From positions 245,643 through 309,642 of the forward strand of contig JAEESZ010000001.1 in the NCBI GenBank assembly GCA_016286535.1: a stretch of DNA of 64,000 bases. The letters run 5' to 3'. This document shows positions 53,126-62,088 of the stretch, one piece after another. Below the pieces are notes generated by a model. The model was given only the letters and a program-made list of their open reading frames with translations, had not been told where the DNA came from and did not search any database. A program made the position numbers and the translations under genes. The DNA is from Treponema sp. GTDB lineage: Bacteria; Spirochaetota; Spirochaetia; Treponematales; Treponemataceae. Position 1 is the stretch's first letter. Every line of letters starts with the position of its first letter.

Positions 53126-54288
53126 TAGTTTTCCCCATCCTCTTTTGTCAAATTAATTACAATATCGGATGCTTTTGCCATCTGGTTTAAAGAAACCCAT
53201 TCATTTCTTGAATGAAATTCGTGGGCGCCTGTAAAAATATTTGGTGTGGGAATGCCTTTCTGGGTAAGGGTAGAACCATCAGTTCCCCCTCTGATTGGTT
53301 TCTGATTAATCTTTACTCCTGCTTCCTGGTAAGCTTTTATGAGTCTCTGCATTACAAGAGGATTTTCATCAATCTTTTCCTTCATGTTCAGGTACTGCTG
53401 TTTAAAAGCAAGCTGATACTGGCCTCCAAATTTTTTTGTAGTTTTTTCTGCACATTTTTCTATAATCTTTTTTTCTTTATTGATTTCTTCAGGACTAAAA
53501 CTTCTTAAAAGAAGGTCAATGACGGCTTTTTCAATTGTAGCATTTGTATTCATAACTGCAATAAAGCCCTGGTAGCCTTCTGTTGTTTCCGGTCTCATTT
53601 TTTTTGGAAGGGCAGAAACAAAATCTGCTGCCATAAGACCTGCATTTATCATGCCGCCGGCTTTTGCATCTCCTGTGTGACAGGCTTTCCCTACCAGCTC
53701 CACTTTCGCACTCCAGGCATTAAAGCATTCAGCTTCCATTTCTCCCTCGCTGCCGCCGTCCACTGTAAATGCATATTTAGACTTAATCAGTTCTAATGGA
53801 ACCCTGTCCATTCCGTGACCAGTCTCTTCATCAGGGCTGAAAATTACTTCTACAGGTTTATGCTTAAAATCAGGATTTTCTGTAAGAAATTCAAGACAAG
53901 TCATAATTGCAGCAATACCGGCCTTGTCATCGCCGCCAAGAAGAGTTGTGCCGTCAGAATGAATGATTGTATCATCACCTTCTTTTGTAATTACAGGCTT
54001 TACATTTTTTCCTGTAACTTCATCAACTGTATCCATGTGGGCAAGAAAAAGCAGGCTTTCTTTGTCGCTGCAATTTCCTTCCAGAAAAGCGTAAACATAG
54101 CAGTTTTCTGTAACAGTAACCTTTAGTCCAAGGGCCTTTAATTCTTCTTCAAGGCATTTTGCCATATCCCACTGTCTGCTGCTTGAAGGAAAAATTCCCC
54201 TGTCAGCAGCTTCGCTGTCGCTTTCTGACCATATCTGAACATATTTAACAAAACGTTCCAATAGTTTTTCTTTAAGAGAGTCATTCAT
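53125..54288 (-). CDS. pepT: Peptidase T (tripeptide aminopeptidase)
   Basis: A 387-residue M20 metallopeptidase. Zinc ligands and catalytic residues are visible in LFLAHMDTVDEV, TTLLGGDDKAGIA, FSPDEETGHGMD, FTVDGGSEGE and TGAHEFHSRNEW; RGGTDGSTLTQ is the substrate loop. It removes the N-terminal residue of tripeptides in the cytoplasm. AGGAAA precedes the ATG. It is coupled to murA downstream. Confidence 0.96.
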   Translation of the reverse strand: MNDSLKEKLLERFVKYVQIWSESDSEAADRGIFPSSSRQWDMAKCLEEELKALGLKVTVTENCYVYAFLEGNCSDKESLLFLAHMDTVDEVTGKNVKPVITKEGDDTIIHSDGTTLLGGDDKAGIAAIMTCLEFLTENPDFKHKPVEVIFSPDEETGHGMDRVPLELIKSKYAFTVDGGSEGEMEAECFNAWSAKVELVGKACHTGDAKAGGMINAGLMAADFVSALPKKMRPETTEGYQGFIAVMNTNATIEKAVIDLLLRSFSPEEINKEKKIIEKCAEKTTKKFGGQYQLAFKQQYLNMKEKIDENPLVMQRLIKAYQEAGVKINQKPIRGGTDGSTLTQKGIPTPNIFTGAHEFHSRNEWVSLNQMAKASDIVINLTKEDGEN

Positions 54289-54311
54289 ATTATTGTTTCC
54301 TGTTATTTTTA

Positions 54312-55343
54312 TTAAAATAATTTATTTTCCAATTCTGAAGGAAGCTGAGTTTTTAATTCACTTACAAGAGAATCGAATATTTTCTTATTAACAAAGGCTT
54401 CTGCCTGTTTAAAGCCGGAAACCCGGGAACCTGTGATTGTAATGGAATAAAATGGTGTATTTTGTCCAAGAATCTGAAGGCTAACCTTAGGATTTGCCGT
54501 TATGGTTTCTTCATGATAAGTTTTATCAGGCTCTACTAAAACTTTAATTATGTAAGGGCTTTTGCTTTCTGTAATTGTAAAGCCGCTTTTTGTAAAGATA
54601 TTTGTAAGGCTGTCTTTTATCTGATTGTTAGAATCGCCTTTAATATCCATATAAAATAAAATTGATTTTTTTAATTGGGCAATCTGAGAATCTATGGAAG
54701 TAAGAGTTTCCTTGTCTTTTTCGTAATTTGCGTCGCTCTTTGGGTAGAGGGTGTGGGCAAAACTTAAAACCGAAAGATAGGAGTCTGCTGCCGGTATGCA
54801 GTCTTTAAGGGCAGAGATTTTTGTAAGGTAATTATTTTCGTCCCGGGCTTTATTATAAAAAGCTTCAAAATTCTGCCTTGAAATTTTAATCTGATTTTCG
54901 TAAATACTAAAAGCTTCTTCCCGGTCCAGATATGAGCAGACTACATAAGTTTTAGTCTTTTTATCGAACCAGGCCTGGGTGTGATGAAGGGCAAAGAGCT
55001 TCATTGAGGAGTCTACAAAAACCTTTCTTTCAAGAGATTTTTCTTCTTTGCTTGTACCCGAAGCATTGTTTACCATAACCTGACTTGCACTGGTAACAGA
55101 CTGAACAGAATGTTCAAAATGTCTTGTAAGTTCCGAATCTGCAAAGCTTTCTGCTGCCTGGGCAGAAGAAGCCCTGCCAATGCGGGCAATGTAAGAGGAA
55201 GAAGGGTAGACCTGTTCGAGGGTGTTCTCATCACTCCATAATGGTGCATCTTCCTTTGGAGAAGATGCACAGGCTGCAGCCAGCAGCGGTAAGGCCAGCA
55301 GGACTGCAGTAAGGAGAATAGTTTTTAATAACTTACTCTGCAT
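54312..55343 (-). CDS. LPP20-like lipoprotein
   Basis: About 343 residues from ATG 55343, chosen because it gives a typical lipoprotein signal (MQSKLLKTILLTAVLLALPLLAAAC); in-frame ATGs at 55379 and 55412 lengthen it. The start overlaps the upstream lipoprotein gene by 11 bp. SSYIARIGRASSAQAAESFADSELTRHFEHSVQS resembles the LPP20 family of outer-membrane lipoproteins, followed by a helical region and a C-terminal domain (IKVLVEPDKTYHEETI, VSLQILG). The function is unknown; membership in a three-gene surface-protein cluster is the main clue. Confidence 0.68.
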   Translation of the reverse strand: MQSKLLKTILLTAVLLALPLLAAACASSPKEDAPLWSDENTLEQVYPSSSYIARIGRASSAQAAESFADSELTRHFEHSVQSVTSASQVMVNNASGTSKEEKSLERKVFVDSSMKLFALHHTQAWFDKKTKTYVVCSYLDREEAFSIYENQIKISRQNFEAFYNKARDENNYLTKISALKDCIPAADSYLSVLSFAHTLYPKSDANYEKDKETLTSIDSQIAQLKKSILFYMDIKGDSNNQIKDSLTNIFTKSGFTITESKSPYIIKVLVEPDKTYHEETITANPKVSLQILGQNTPFYSITITGSRVSGFKQAEAFVNKKIFDSLVSELKTQLPSELENKLF

Positions 55344-56094
55344 AAACAATATAGTCATCAGCGTTTTCAAGAACTTCTTCATCGTTTGATGAAACTGAAA
55401 TTTCGTCAGCAAGTTTTGCTCTTACAAGTTCAGCAAGTTCCTGTGTCTGAGGTGTTGTTTTATCAATATTCTTTAAAGAGGTTTCAAGCTGTTTGTTGAA
55501 ACTCTTCTGATCTACAACCCATACAGAGAAATATTCATAGTAGTCATCAAGAACCTTTTTCTTTTCTGAAACCTGAATTTCAACCCAGTATTCAGCTACG
55601 CGTTCAAGTCCTGAAATTCTTACATCCTGAACTGCCATGCGGAAATCTTCGAGCTGTTTTGAAACTTCAGATGGATTTACAACCTTGCCTTCTGAACTTG
55701 CAGAAGCTTCCATTTTTGAAGTTACAACTTTACCTGTAACACGTTCCATTGCTCCAGATACTTCTGTTTCTACATCAACGAGAGTTACCCAGCTTTTTAC
55801 AAAATCAAGATTATCACCTCGTCCCTGAACAACGAATACTTTCTGTCCTTCAAGGCCTGGCATTTCCTTCTGTAAAATAGCGCGGCTGTACTGTCCTTCG
55901 TAAATTAATTCAACCCATCTTGGAACAGTTTTTCCTAAAGAAGCTCCCTGATAGTCTACAACAGTATAAGTTCTGCTTCCGGCTTTTGCTTTGTTTCCGC
56001 CTTTTATTTTTGAACTTGATACGCTTGTTGTTTTACAGCTTGTAAGTAATAAAGCGAGTGAAAGTGCAATAAGTGCGCTTAATGTTTTTTTCAT
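55333..56094 (-). CDS. Lipoprotein, unknown function
   Basis: About 253 residues from ATG 56094, which follows TGGAGGA and gives a lipobox (LTSC) after a 19-residue signal peptide; an ATG at 56145 is rejected. The mature protein (VPRWVELIYEGQ, KVFVVQGRGDNLDFVKSWVTLVDVETEVSGAMERVTGKV, EYWVEIQVSEKKKV) has the same alternation of Trp-containing strands and an Ala-rich helix as the LPP20-like proteins and may be related to the gene downstream. It lies 71 bp after the coiled-coil protein gene. Confidence 0.7.
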   Translation of the reverse strand: MKKTLSALIALSLALLLTSCKTTSVSSSKIKGGNKAKAGSRTYTVVDYQGASLGKTVPRWVELIYEGQYSRAILQKEMPGLEGQKVFVVQGRGDNLDFVKSWVTLVDVETEVSGAMERVTGKVVTSKMEASASSEGKVVNPSEVSKQLEDFRMAVQDVRISGLERVAEYWVEIQVSEKKKVLDDYYEYFSVWVVDQKSFNKQLETSLKNIDKTTPQTQELAELVRAKLADEISVSSNDEEVLENADDYIVYAE

Positions 56095-56165
56095 AAAATC
56101 CTCCATGTATTTTATATTATAGTGCCCAGGGCATATAATGCCCATGGCACTTAAATCCTGATTAA

Positions 56166-58427
56166 TTAAAAAGGAATAATCATTGAGACTGAAAGTCTTC
56201 CTGCCGAATCCTGATTTTGAATATGATCTATAGAGTAGGCCAGTCCAAAAATGCTGCAGCGTATTCCAATTTCTGTACGGTACAGGAGTCCGGAACCACA
56301 GGCATAGTCCAAAGCTCCTCCAACTCCGGATCTGATATACCAGCCTAAGTCTTCAGATTTGTCTAAGAGACAGTTGAAGCCTAAATATCCTACGGCACCA
56401 AGTGTAAATATTTCTTCACCATAACTGTCTTTATGCTGTAAATCCTGGCCCGCAAAAAGTTCTGCACCTGCATAAAAAGGTCCTATTACCGGCTGGGTAA
56501 AACCAACAGTAAAGGTTAAATCATTTGTATATTTGTTATAGGCAATTTCCGAAGTCAGATAAACAGTTCTGCCAAAGTTTTCAAGATCTTCCCTGTTCTT
56601 TTTAGCAATCTGCTTTTTTCTTTCTTCTGCAGCAGCCTTTATTTTTGCTCTTTCTTCAGCTGCTTTTTTCTTCTGTTCAGCCTTTTCTTCCTCTTCTTCC
56701 TTTTTCTGAGCAGCTTCGGCTTCATTCTGCATCTGCTTTTGTGCATTTGTAAAGTAAGCACCCCTGAAGTCTACAAGAGCTTTTGTGTTGTTTTCCATTT
56801 TATATATGTGGAAATATTCAGGAACTGCTTCATATTTATCTTTTACAGGATTGTAAGTAACTTTTATTGCCAGCTGGGAATAAAGATACGGAACAGAAAC
56901 CCTGAAGTATAAGTCTGCTCTTTCTACCATGGCAAGATAATCAAGATATTCTTCTTTAGTAGAATCAAAAGTTGCAGGTTTTTTACCTGTCATAACAGAA
57001 TAAGAAATTTCAGAATCTGGAAGATATTTTAATTTTGATGTATCAAGCTTTTCTATATCTCTTACGGTGAATCTGGAATGAACTGTCCATGAGCAGTTGT
57101 TTCCGTCATAATCATCAACGTTTAAAGTAAGGTAATCATCAGAAAGGTCTATAGATCTGAAAACGTAAGTTGTTTTCTGAAGTTCTGAAACATTCAATTC
57201 AATCTGTTTTTTGTAAGAAATCAGTTCGCCTTCAGCACTCTTTTTGAGTTCATTTACGGCATTTGTCTTTAATTTCTGATAGTTCTTTTTAATTTCATCA
57301 ATGTCCTGGGCGCGGAATTTTTTTGCCATTGCTGTTGGATTTCCGTTAGCATCGGTTTCTCCCTTGCTCCATGGTTCATTGTTTTTTGCACGAACTTTTT
57401 CTTCGCAGGCAGAATCATATTCGTTCTGAATTTTTGTTATGCTCTGAGAAAGTAATTTTTCAAGCTGATAAAGATTAGTTTTATCGTTTTCTATGAGTTC
57501 AATTCGTTTTTTAAGGGACATCTGCTGAATTACAGAGTCTCTTAATTCTGCACGTTTTTTTTCAAGCTCTTTTATTTCTTTATTAATCTGATCCTGCTGA
57601 GCCTGGCTCAATTCTTCCATCTGCTGCTTTTTCTTAGCTTCGTTGGCTTCAATTTCCTGCTGACGCTTTAAGGCTGCTTCTGCCTGCTGTCTTGATTTTT
57701 CCAGCATGTCAATTTTTAACTGGAGGGCAAGAGCCTGTCTTTCTGCTTCTGCTTTTTCTTCCTTTGTTTTTGCATTTTTTTCAAGAAGAGCCTTTTCTTT
57801 TTCAATTTCTTCTATTTGATTGGTGTAATCCTGAAGATATTTTGCATAGGCTTCTGCGGAACTTTCCTGGTGCTGAAGCTGGGTAATCAGGCTGGAAGGA
57901 ATTGAAGAAATGTAGGAACGGTTCTGCATGGCAAGAAGTGTGTCGTAAGCGAGTTTATCTATTGTAAGGTCAGAGGTTACGCTTGTAAGGGGGAGTCGGT
58001 CTGTAAGTATTGTTGCAACAAGTTTTTTTGTTTCAATTTCAGAAAGCTGGACGGTAACCTGCCATGAAGAAGATGTGATTTTATTCATCTTCATAAGGAG
58101 GGAAAGTTCTGCCCGGCTTCCTTTATCTGTTGCATAGGCAGCTTCTTCGCTTCCCATTCCGGTTGCAGCTTCAATCTGTGATTTTAACTGAATAGCCTGA
58201 AGGTTTTCATCTACAGAAGAGTTTCTTACGCTTATTTGTGGCAGGCTGAGTATATCCTGCAAAAAGCGGCTGTAAGCAGAGGAAAGATATGTTTTTGCAT
58301 TTGTATCTAAAGAGGAGAGAGATGACTGATCTATTTCTATTTTAATAACAAGTTCTTCTGCTGCAGCGTTGATAGTTAATATAGTAAAAAGCAGCAAAAG
58401 GCTTAATGTAATCTTTAGTTTTCGCAT
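56166..58427 (-). CDS. Exported coiled-coil protein with C-terminal barrel-like domain
   Basis: A 753-residue protein with a signal peptide (MRKLKITLSLLLLFTILTINAAA). Residues 25-195 are a mixed domain that may bind a partner (TSSSWQVTVQLSEIETKKLVATIL). Residues about 200-430 are a long charged coiled coil. Residues 430-590 are beta-rich, a second Lys/Glu/Ala helix spans about 590-635, and the end looks like an outer-membrane barrel (VYLTSEIAYNKYTNDLTFTVGF, ending MIIPF). A periplasm-spanning tether is a reasonable guess. GGAG precedes the ATG. It heads the cluster with the two lipoproteins. Confidence 0.7.
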   Translation of the reverse strand: MRKLKITLSLLLLFTILTINAAAEELVIKIEIDQSSLSSLDTNAKTYLSSAYSRFLQDILSLPQISVRNSSVDENLQAIQLKSQIEAATGMGSEEAAYATDKGSRAELSLLMKMNKITSSSWQVTVQLSEIETKKLVATILTDRLPLTSVTSDLTIDKLAYDTLLAMQNRSYISSIPSSLITQLQHQESSAEAYAKYLQDYTNQIEEIEKEKALLEKNAKTKEEKAEAERQALALQLKIDMLEKSRQQAEAALKRQQEIEANEAKKKQQMEELSQAQQDQINKEIKELEKKRAELRDSVIQQMSLKKRIELIENDKTNLYQLEKLLSQSITKIQNEYDSACEEKVRAKNNEPWSKGETDANGNPTAMAKKFRAQDIDEIKKNYQKLKTNAVNELKKSAEGELISYKKQIELNVSELQKTTYVFRSIDLSDDYLTLNVDDYDGNNCSWTVHSRFTVRDIEKLDTSKLKYLPDSEISYSVMTGKKPATFDSTKEEYLDYLAMVERADLYFRVSVPYLYSQLAIKVTYNPVKDKYEAVPEYFHIYKMENNTKALVDFRGAYFTNAQKQMQNEAEAAQKKEEEEEKAEQKKKAAEERAKIKAAAEERKKQIAKKNREDLENFGRTVYLTSEIAYNKYTNDLTFTVGFTQPVIGPFYAGAELFAGQDLQHKDSYGEEIFTLGAVGYLGFNCLLDKSEDLGWYIRSGVGGALDYACGSGLLYRTEIGIRCSIFGLAYSIDHIQNQDSAGRLSVSMIIPF

Positions 58428-58447
58428 GATAAAACTCCAATGCTGTT

Positions 58448-58476
58448 ATTTTAGTACAAATAGGGGGTGCTTACAA
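58448..58476 (-). promoter_or_regulatory. Promoter of the coiled-coil protein/lipoprotein cluster
   Basis: On the minus strand TTGTAA (58471-58476), 17 bp, TAAAAT (58448-58453), 20 bp upstream of the ATG at 58427, which has a ribosome-binding site (GGAG). Confidence 0.6.
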
Positions 58477-58516
58477 GTCAAAAAAAATAAGATAAAAGTA
58501 AGAGAATTCTTATCTT

Positions 58517-58566
58517 TTGCAAAATGTATGAATGTGTGTTATAATGAGGTGATAGTGTTACTATCA
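58517..58566 (+). promoter_or_regulatory. hypB promoter with 17-bp palindromic operator
   Basis: TTGCAA (58517-58522), 17 bp, consensus TATAAT (58540-58545). From 58550, where transcription should begin, runs the perfect inverted repeat TGATAGT-GTT-ACTATCA (58550-58566). GGAGG follows before the hypB ATG. A repressor bound to the palindrome would cover the transcription start; alternatively it forms a 5' hairpin in the mRNA. Confidence 0.65.
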
Positions 58567-58585
58567 TAAATATTGCGGAGGTAAT

Positions 58586-59254
58586 ATGGATCAGGTCAGA
58601 GTTATCGAGGTTAAAGAAAATATACTTGCAGATAACGATAAAGAAGCTCAGATTTTAAGGGACAGGCTTAAGTCTAAAAAAACTTTTCTTATGAATTTAA
58701 TGTCCTCGCCGGGCAGCGGAAAAACTACAACTCTTTTGCGAACAATAGAAGCTTTAAAAGATAAAATTAAAATTGGAATTATGGAAGCTGATATTGATTC
58801 TGATGTAGATGCCATTACCATGGCAAATGCCGGCGTAAAATCTATTCAGCTGCATACGGGCGGAATGTGCCATCTGGATGCCGCCATGACAGAGCAGGGG
58901 TTAAATGAGCTTGGCTTTGACGGACTTGATCTTGTAGTACTGGAAAATGTTGGAAATCTGATTTGTCCTGCAGAATTTGATACAGGGGCTGCAAAAAATG
59001 TAATGATTCTTTCTGTTCCGGAAGGTCATGATAAGCCTTTGAAGTATCCTCTTATGTTCAGTAAGGTTGATGCTTTAATTATCAATAAGATTGATGTACT
59101 TCCTTATTTTGATTTTGATATGGAAAAAGTAAGAGAGTACGTTGGAAAAATCAATAAGAATGTAAAAATCTTCCCGATTTCGGCAAAATCTGGGGAAGGG
59201 GTAAAAGAGTGGTGTGACTGGTTACTTGCTGAGGTTGAGACTCACAACAAGTAA
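58586..59254 (+). CDS. hypB: Hydrogenase/nickel-enzyme maturation GTPase
   Basis: A 222-residue SIMIBI GTPase. The P-loop is SSPGSGKTTTLL, the switch region EADIDSDVDA, and HTGGMCHLDAAM plus VLENVGNLICPAEFD hold the metal-site Cys/His of HypB. NKIDVLPY and ISAKSGEGV complete the nucleotide site. It drives nickel insertion together with HypA. There is no His-rich nickel-storage N-terminus. GGAGG precedes the ATG. Other maturation genes (hypC-F) are not in the window. Confidence 0.96.
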   Translation: MDQVRVIEVKENILADNDKEAQILRDRLKSKKTFLMNLMSSPGSGKTTTLLRTIEALKDKIKIGIMEADIDSDVDAITMANAGVKSIQLHTGGMCHLDAAMTEQGLNELGFDGLDLVVLENVGNLICPAEFDTGAAKNVMILSVPEGHDKPLKYPLMFSKVDALIINKIDVLPYFDFDMEKVREYVGKINKNVKIFPISAKSGEGVKEWCDWLLAEVETHNK

Positions 59255-59265
59255 AAACATTTACC

Positions 59266-59317
59266 GGGACATACGGCCACGTCAAGGCACGCTTCGCTTA
59301 AAGCCTTGACATGTCCC
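59266..59317 (+). other. Large imperfect hairpin between hypB and the oxidoreductase gene
   Basis: GGGACAT (59266-59272) and GTCAAGGC (59281-59288) pair with GCCTTGAC (59303-59310) and ATGTCCC (59311-59317), giving a 15-bp stem with an 8-base bulge on one side. It starts 11 bp after the hypB stop. A T-run follows only after 8 bases, so it may be an attenuator or RNA-stability element rather than a plain terminator. Confidence 0.6.
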
Positions 59318-59322
59318 TTTAT

Positions 59323-59349
59323 CGGTTTTTTATATGGAGGATAAAACCG
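59323..59349 (+). promoter_or_regulatory. Hairpin with the oxidoreductase ribosome-binding site in its loop
   Basis: CGGTTTT (59323-59329) can pair with AAAACCG (59343-59349); the loop contains GGAGG, the ribosome-binding site for ATG 59352. This could tune translation. The stem is short and A-T rich. Confidence 0.35.
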
Positions 59350-59351
59350 CT

Positions 59352-62060
59352 ATGGCAGAAGTAAGACCTTTAATTTTGGAGCTTGGTCAGAAAATTACAG
59401 ACCGTCTCGGCAGAAAAATCAACGAAAACGACCCTGAGTATTGGGGTTTAAACGAAATTGTAACAGACGAGATGGCAGAAGTTGCCCTTAAAATGGAAGT
59501 GCGTAAACCGGTCACTCTGCCAGAACTTGTAAAAATTACCGGTAAAGATTCTGCCTATCTTGAAAAAACTTTAATGGATATGGCAATTGCCGGCCTTATT
59601 GAATATAACTGGGAAAATCCAAAACACGAAAAGCAGTATATTCTGCCAATGTTTGTTCCTGGCTCTGCTGAATTCACAAACATGAACCAGAAACAGCTGG
59701 AAGAACATCCAAAACTGGGCCGCTTTTTTGACCGCATGACCTTCGAGCCTCTGGAAAAGGTAACTCCAATGGTTCCGGAGGGGGGAGCGGGAATTGGTAT
59801 GCACGTAATTCCGGTTGAAAAGGCAATTGAAGCAGAAAATACCAGTGTCAGCGTAGAACATATTTCTCACTGGCTCGATAAATATGACGGAAAATATGCC
59901 GCATCTCCTTGTTCCTGCCGCCTTAGCCGCCGTACTTACGAAGAAGGCTGTGCCGACGATCCCGAAGACTGGTGTATCGGTGTAGGTGATATGGCAGATT
60001 ACCTTGTAGAAACAAAACGCGGCCACTATATTACCCGCGAGCAGGTTTATGAGATTTTACAGCGGGCAGAAGACAACGGCTTTGTTCATCAGATTACAAA
60101 TATTGACGGTGAGAATAAGATTTTTGCGATTTGTAACTGTAATATTAATGTCTGTTATGCTTTGCGAACTTCGCAGTTGTTTAATACGCCGAATATGAGC
60201 CGTTCTGCCTATGTTGCCCGTACAGAAAGTGACAAGTGTGTTGCCTGCGGCCGTTGTGTTGAATACTGTCCTGCAGGGGCTGTAAAACTTGGTCAGAAGC
60301 TTTGTAAAAAGGATGGAAGTAAAGTAGAGTATCCAAAACACATTCTGCCGGATAATCATAAGTGGAGTAAGGCTAACTGGGACGAGAACTACCGCGATAC
60401 AGCGCGAATCAACTGCTATTCAACCGGTACCGCTCCTTGTAAAACTGCCTGTCCTGCCCACATTGGTATTCAGGGTTATCTTAAAATGGCAAGCCAAGGC
60501 CGTTATACAGAGGCTCTTGAACTTATTAAAAAGGAAAACCCTTTCCCTGCAGTCTGCGGCCGTATCTGTAACAAGCGCTGCGAAGCTGCCTGTACCCGCG
60601 GCACAATAGATGAAGCAATTGCAATTGATGAAGTAAAGAAATTTATCGCTCAGAAAGATCTGGATTCAAAAGTCCGCTTTATTCCAAAGAAGGTAATCCC
60701 TTCAAACCGCGGCGAGTTCAGCCAGAAAATTGCAATAATTGGTGGAGGCCCTGCAGGTCTTTCCTGCGCCTTCTATCTTGCAGAAAAAGGTTACCGCCCG
60801 ACTGTATTTGAAAAGAATAAGCTTGCTGGTGGTATGCTCGTGTATGGTATTCCAAGCTTTAAGCTCGAAAAAGATGTAGTTGCGGCAGAAATTGACGTAA
60901 TGAAAGAAATGGGCGTTGAAATTAAAACCGGCGTAGAAGTTGGAAAAGATGTAACTATAGCCCAGCTTCGCGAGCAGGGTTATAAGGCCTTCTATATTGC
61001 AATCGGATGTCAGGGTGGCCGCAAGGCTGGTATTCCTGGCGAGGATGCAGAAGGCGTTATGACTGCTGTAGACTTCCTGCGCACAGTTGCTGATGACAAG
61101 AGTTTTAATGTTAGCGGCAAGACTGTAGTTGTTGGTGGCGGTAACGTTGCCATTGATGTAAGCCGTACAGCCTGGCGCTGTGGCGGAACAGATATCCAGC
61201 AGTTCTGTCTTGAGCAGAGAGCCGAAATGCCTGCAACAGTAGAAGAAATTGAAGAAGCCGAAGAAGAAGGAATTAAGATTAACTGCGGCTGGGGGCCAAA
61301 AGAGATTTTGACAGAAAACGGTAAGGTAAAAGGCATTGTATTCAAAAAATGCGTATCTGTAAAAGATGAGACCGGCCGCTTTAATCCAAAATATGATGAA
61401 AATGATACAATCACTGTAGAATGCGAAAATGTATTCCTTTCTATTGGTCAGGCAATTGTCTGGGGCGATATGCTTGCTGGCAGTAAGGTAGAACTTGGCC
61501 GCGGAAACGGAGTGATAGCTGATCCTGTAACTTATCAGACTGCAGAAGTTGATATTTTTGCAGGTGGAGATGTATACACAGGACCAAAATTTGCAATCGA
61601 TGCAATTGCTGCCGGTAAAAAAGCCGCGATTTCTATCCACAGATTCGTTCAGCCACATTCAACTTTGACAATCGGTCGTGACAAGCGCGAATTCATTGAA
61701 CTTAATAAAGAAGATATTAAGGTTGAAGGATATGATAATACACCTCGTCAGGTTCCTGGAAAACGTACTACAGACAGTAAGTTTGAAGAAACAAAGCTTT
61801 GCTTTACAGAAGAGCAGATTAAAAAGGAAACTGCCCGCTGTCTCAGCTGTGGTCAGAGTATTGTTGATGAAAACAAGTGTATTGGTTGTGGCGTTTGTAC
61901 CACTAAGTGTGCCTTTGACGCAATTAAGCTTCACCGCGAACATCCAAAGGCCAGCCGAATGACTAAGAGTGAAGATAAACTCAAGGCTATTTTGCCAAAC
62001 ATGGTTAAGCGTGGCGTGAAGATTCTTTTGAATCCGAACAGAGAATCGTTAGAGAAATAG
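59352..62060 (+). CDS. Fe-S/FAD oxidoreductase (GltD/NfnB-like) with N-terminal ferredoxin module
   Basis: About 902 residues from ATG 59352, which has GGAGG 11 bases upstream; an ATG at 59334 lacks one. Order of parts: a winged-helix-like head (residues 1-110), a Cys-rich module (CSCRLSRRTYEEGC, ICNCNINVCYALR), a ferredoxin motif (CVACGRCVEYCPAGA), a GltD-type Fe-S region (APCKTACPAHIGIQGYLKMA, CGRICNKRCEAACTRG), an FAD domain (IIGGGPAGLSCAFYLAEKG), an NAD(P) domain (VVGGGNVAIDVSRTAWR) and a C-terminal ferredoxin motif (CIGCGVCTTKCAFDAI). It should move electrons between NAD(P)H, FAD and ferredoxin-like partners. It lies between hypB and hypA, so it may serve a hydrogenase. Confidence 0.88.
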   Translation: MAEVRPLILELGQKITDRLGRKINENDPEYWGLNEIVTDEMAEVALKMEVRKPVTLPELVKITGKDSAYLEKTLMDMAIAGLIEYNWENPKHEKQYILPMFVPGSAEFTNMNQKQLEEHPKLGRFFDRMTFEPLEKVTPMVPEGGAGIGMHVIPVEKAIEAENTSVSVEHISHWLDKYDGKYAASPCSCRLSRRTYEEGCADDPEDWCIGVGDMADYLVETKRGHYITREQVYEILQRAEDNGFVHQITNIDGENKIFAICNCNINVCYALRTSQLFNTPNMSRSAYVARTESDKCVACGRCVEYCPAGAVKLGQKLCKKDGSKVEYPKHILPDNHKWSKANWDENYRDTARINCYSTGTAPCKTACPAHIGIQGYLKMASQGRYTEALELIKKENPFPAVCGRICNKRCEAACTRGTIDEAIAIDEVKKFIAQKDLDSKVRFIPKKVIPSNRGEFSQKIAIIGGGPAGLSCAFYLAEKGYRPTVFEKNKLAGGMLVYGIPSFKLEKDVVAAEIDVMKEMGVEIKTGVEVGKDVTIAQLREQGYKAFYIAIGCQGGRKAGIPGEDAEGVMTAVDFLRTVADDKSFNVSGKTVVVGGGNVAIDVSRTAWRCGGTDIQQFCLEQRAEMPATVEEIEEAEEEGIKINCGWGPKEILTENGKVKGIVFKKCVSVKDETGRFNPKYDENDTITVECENVFLSIGQAIVWGDMLAGSKVELGRGNGVIADPVTYQTAEVDIFAGGDVYTGPKFAIDAIAAGKKAAISIHRFVQPHSTLTIGRDKREFIELNKEDIKVEGYDNTPRQVPGKRTTDSKFEETKLCFTEEQIKKETARCLSCGQSIVDENKCIGCGVCTTKCAFDAIKLHREHPKASRMTKSEDKLKAILPNMVKRGVKILLNPNRESLEK

Positions 62061-62088
62061 CGGGGCGTTGATATAGAGGAGTTCGAAA

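Noticed and set aside
60702..61658. 318-codon open frame on the minus strand
   Set aside because: It lies wholly inside the oxidoreductase gene in a shadow frame; the plus-strand frame has clear FAD and NAD(P) motifs.
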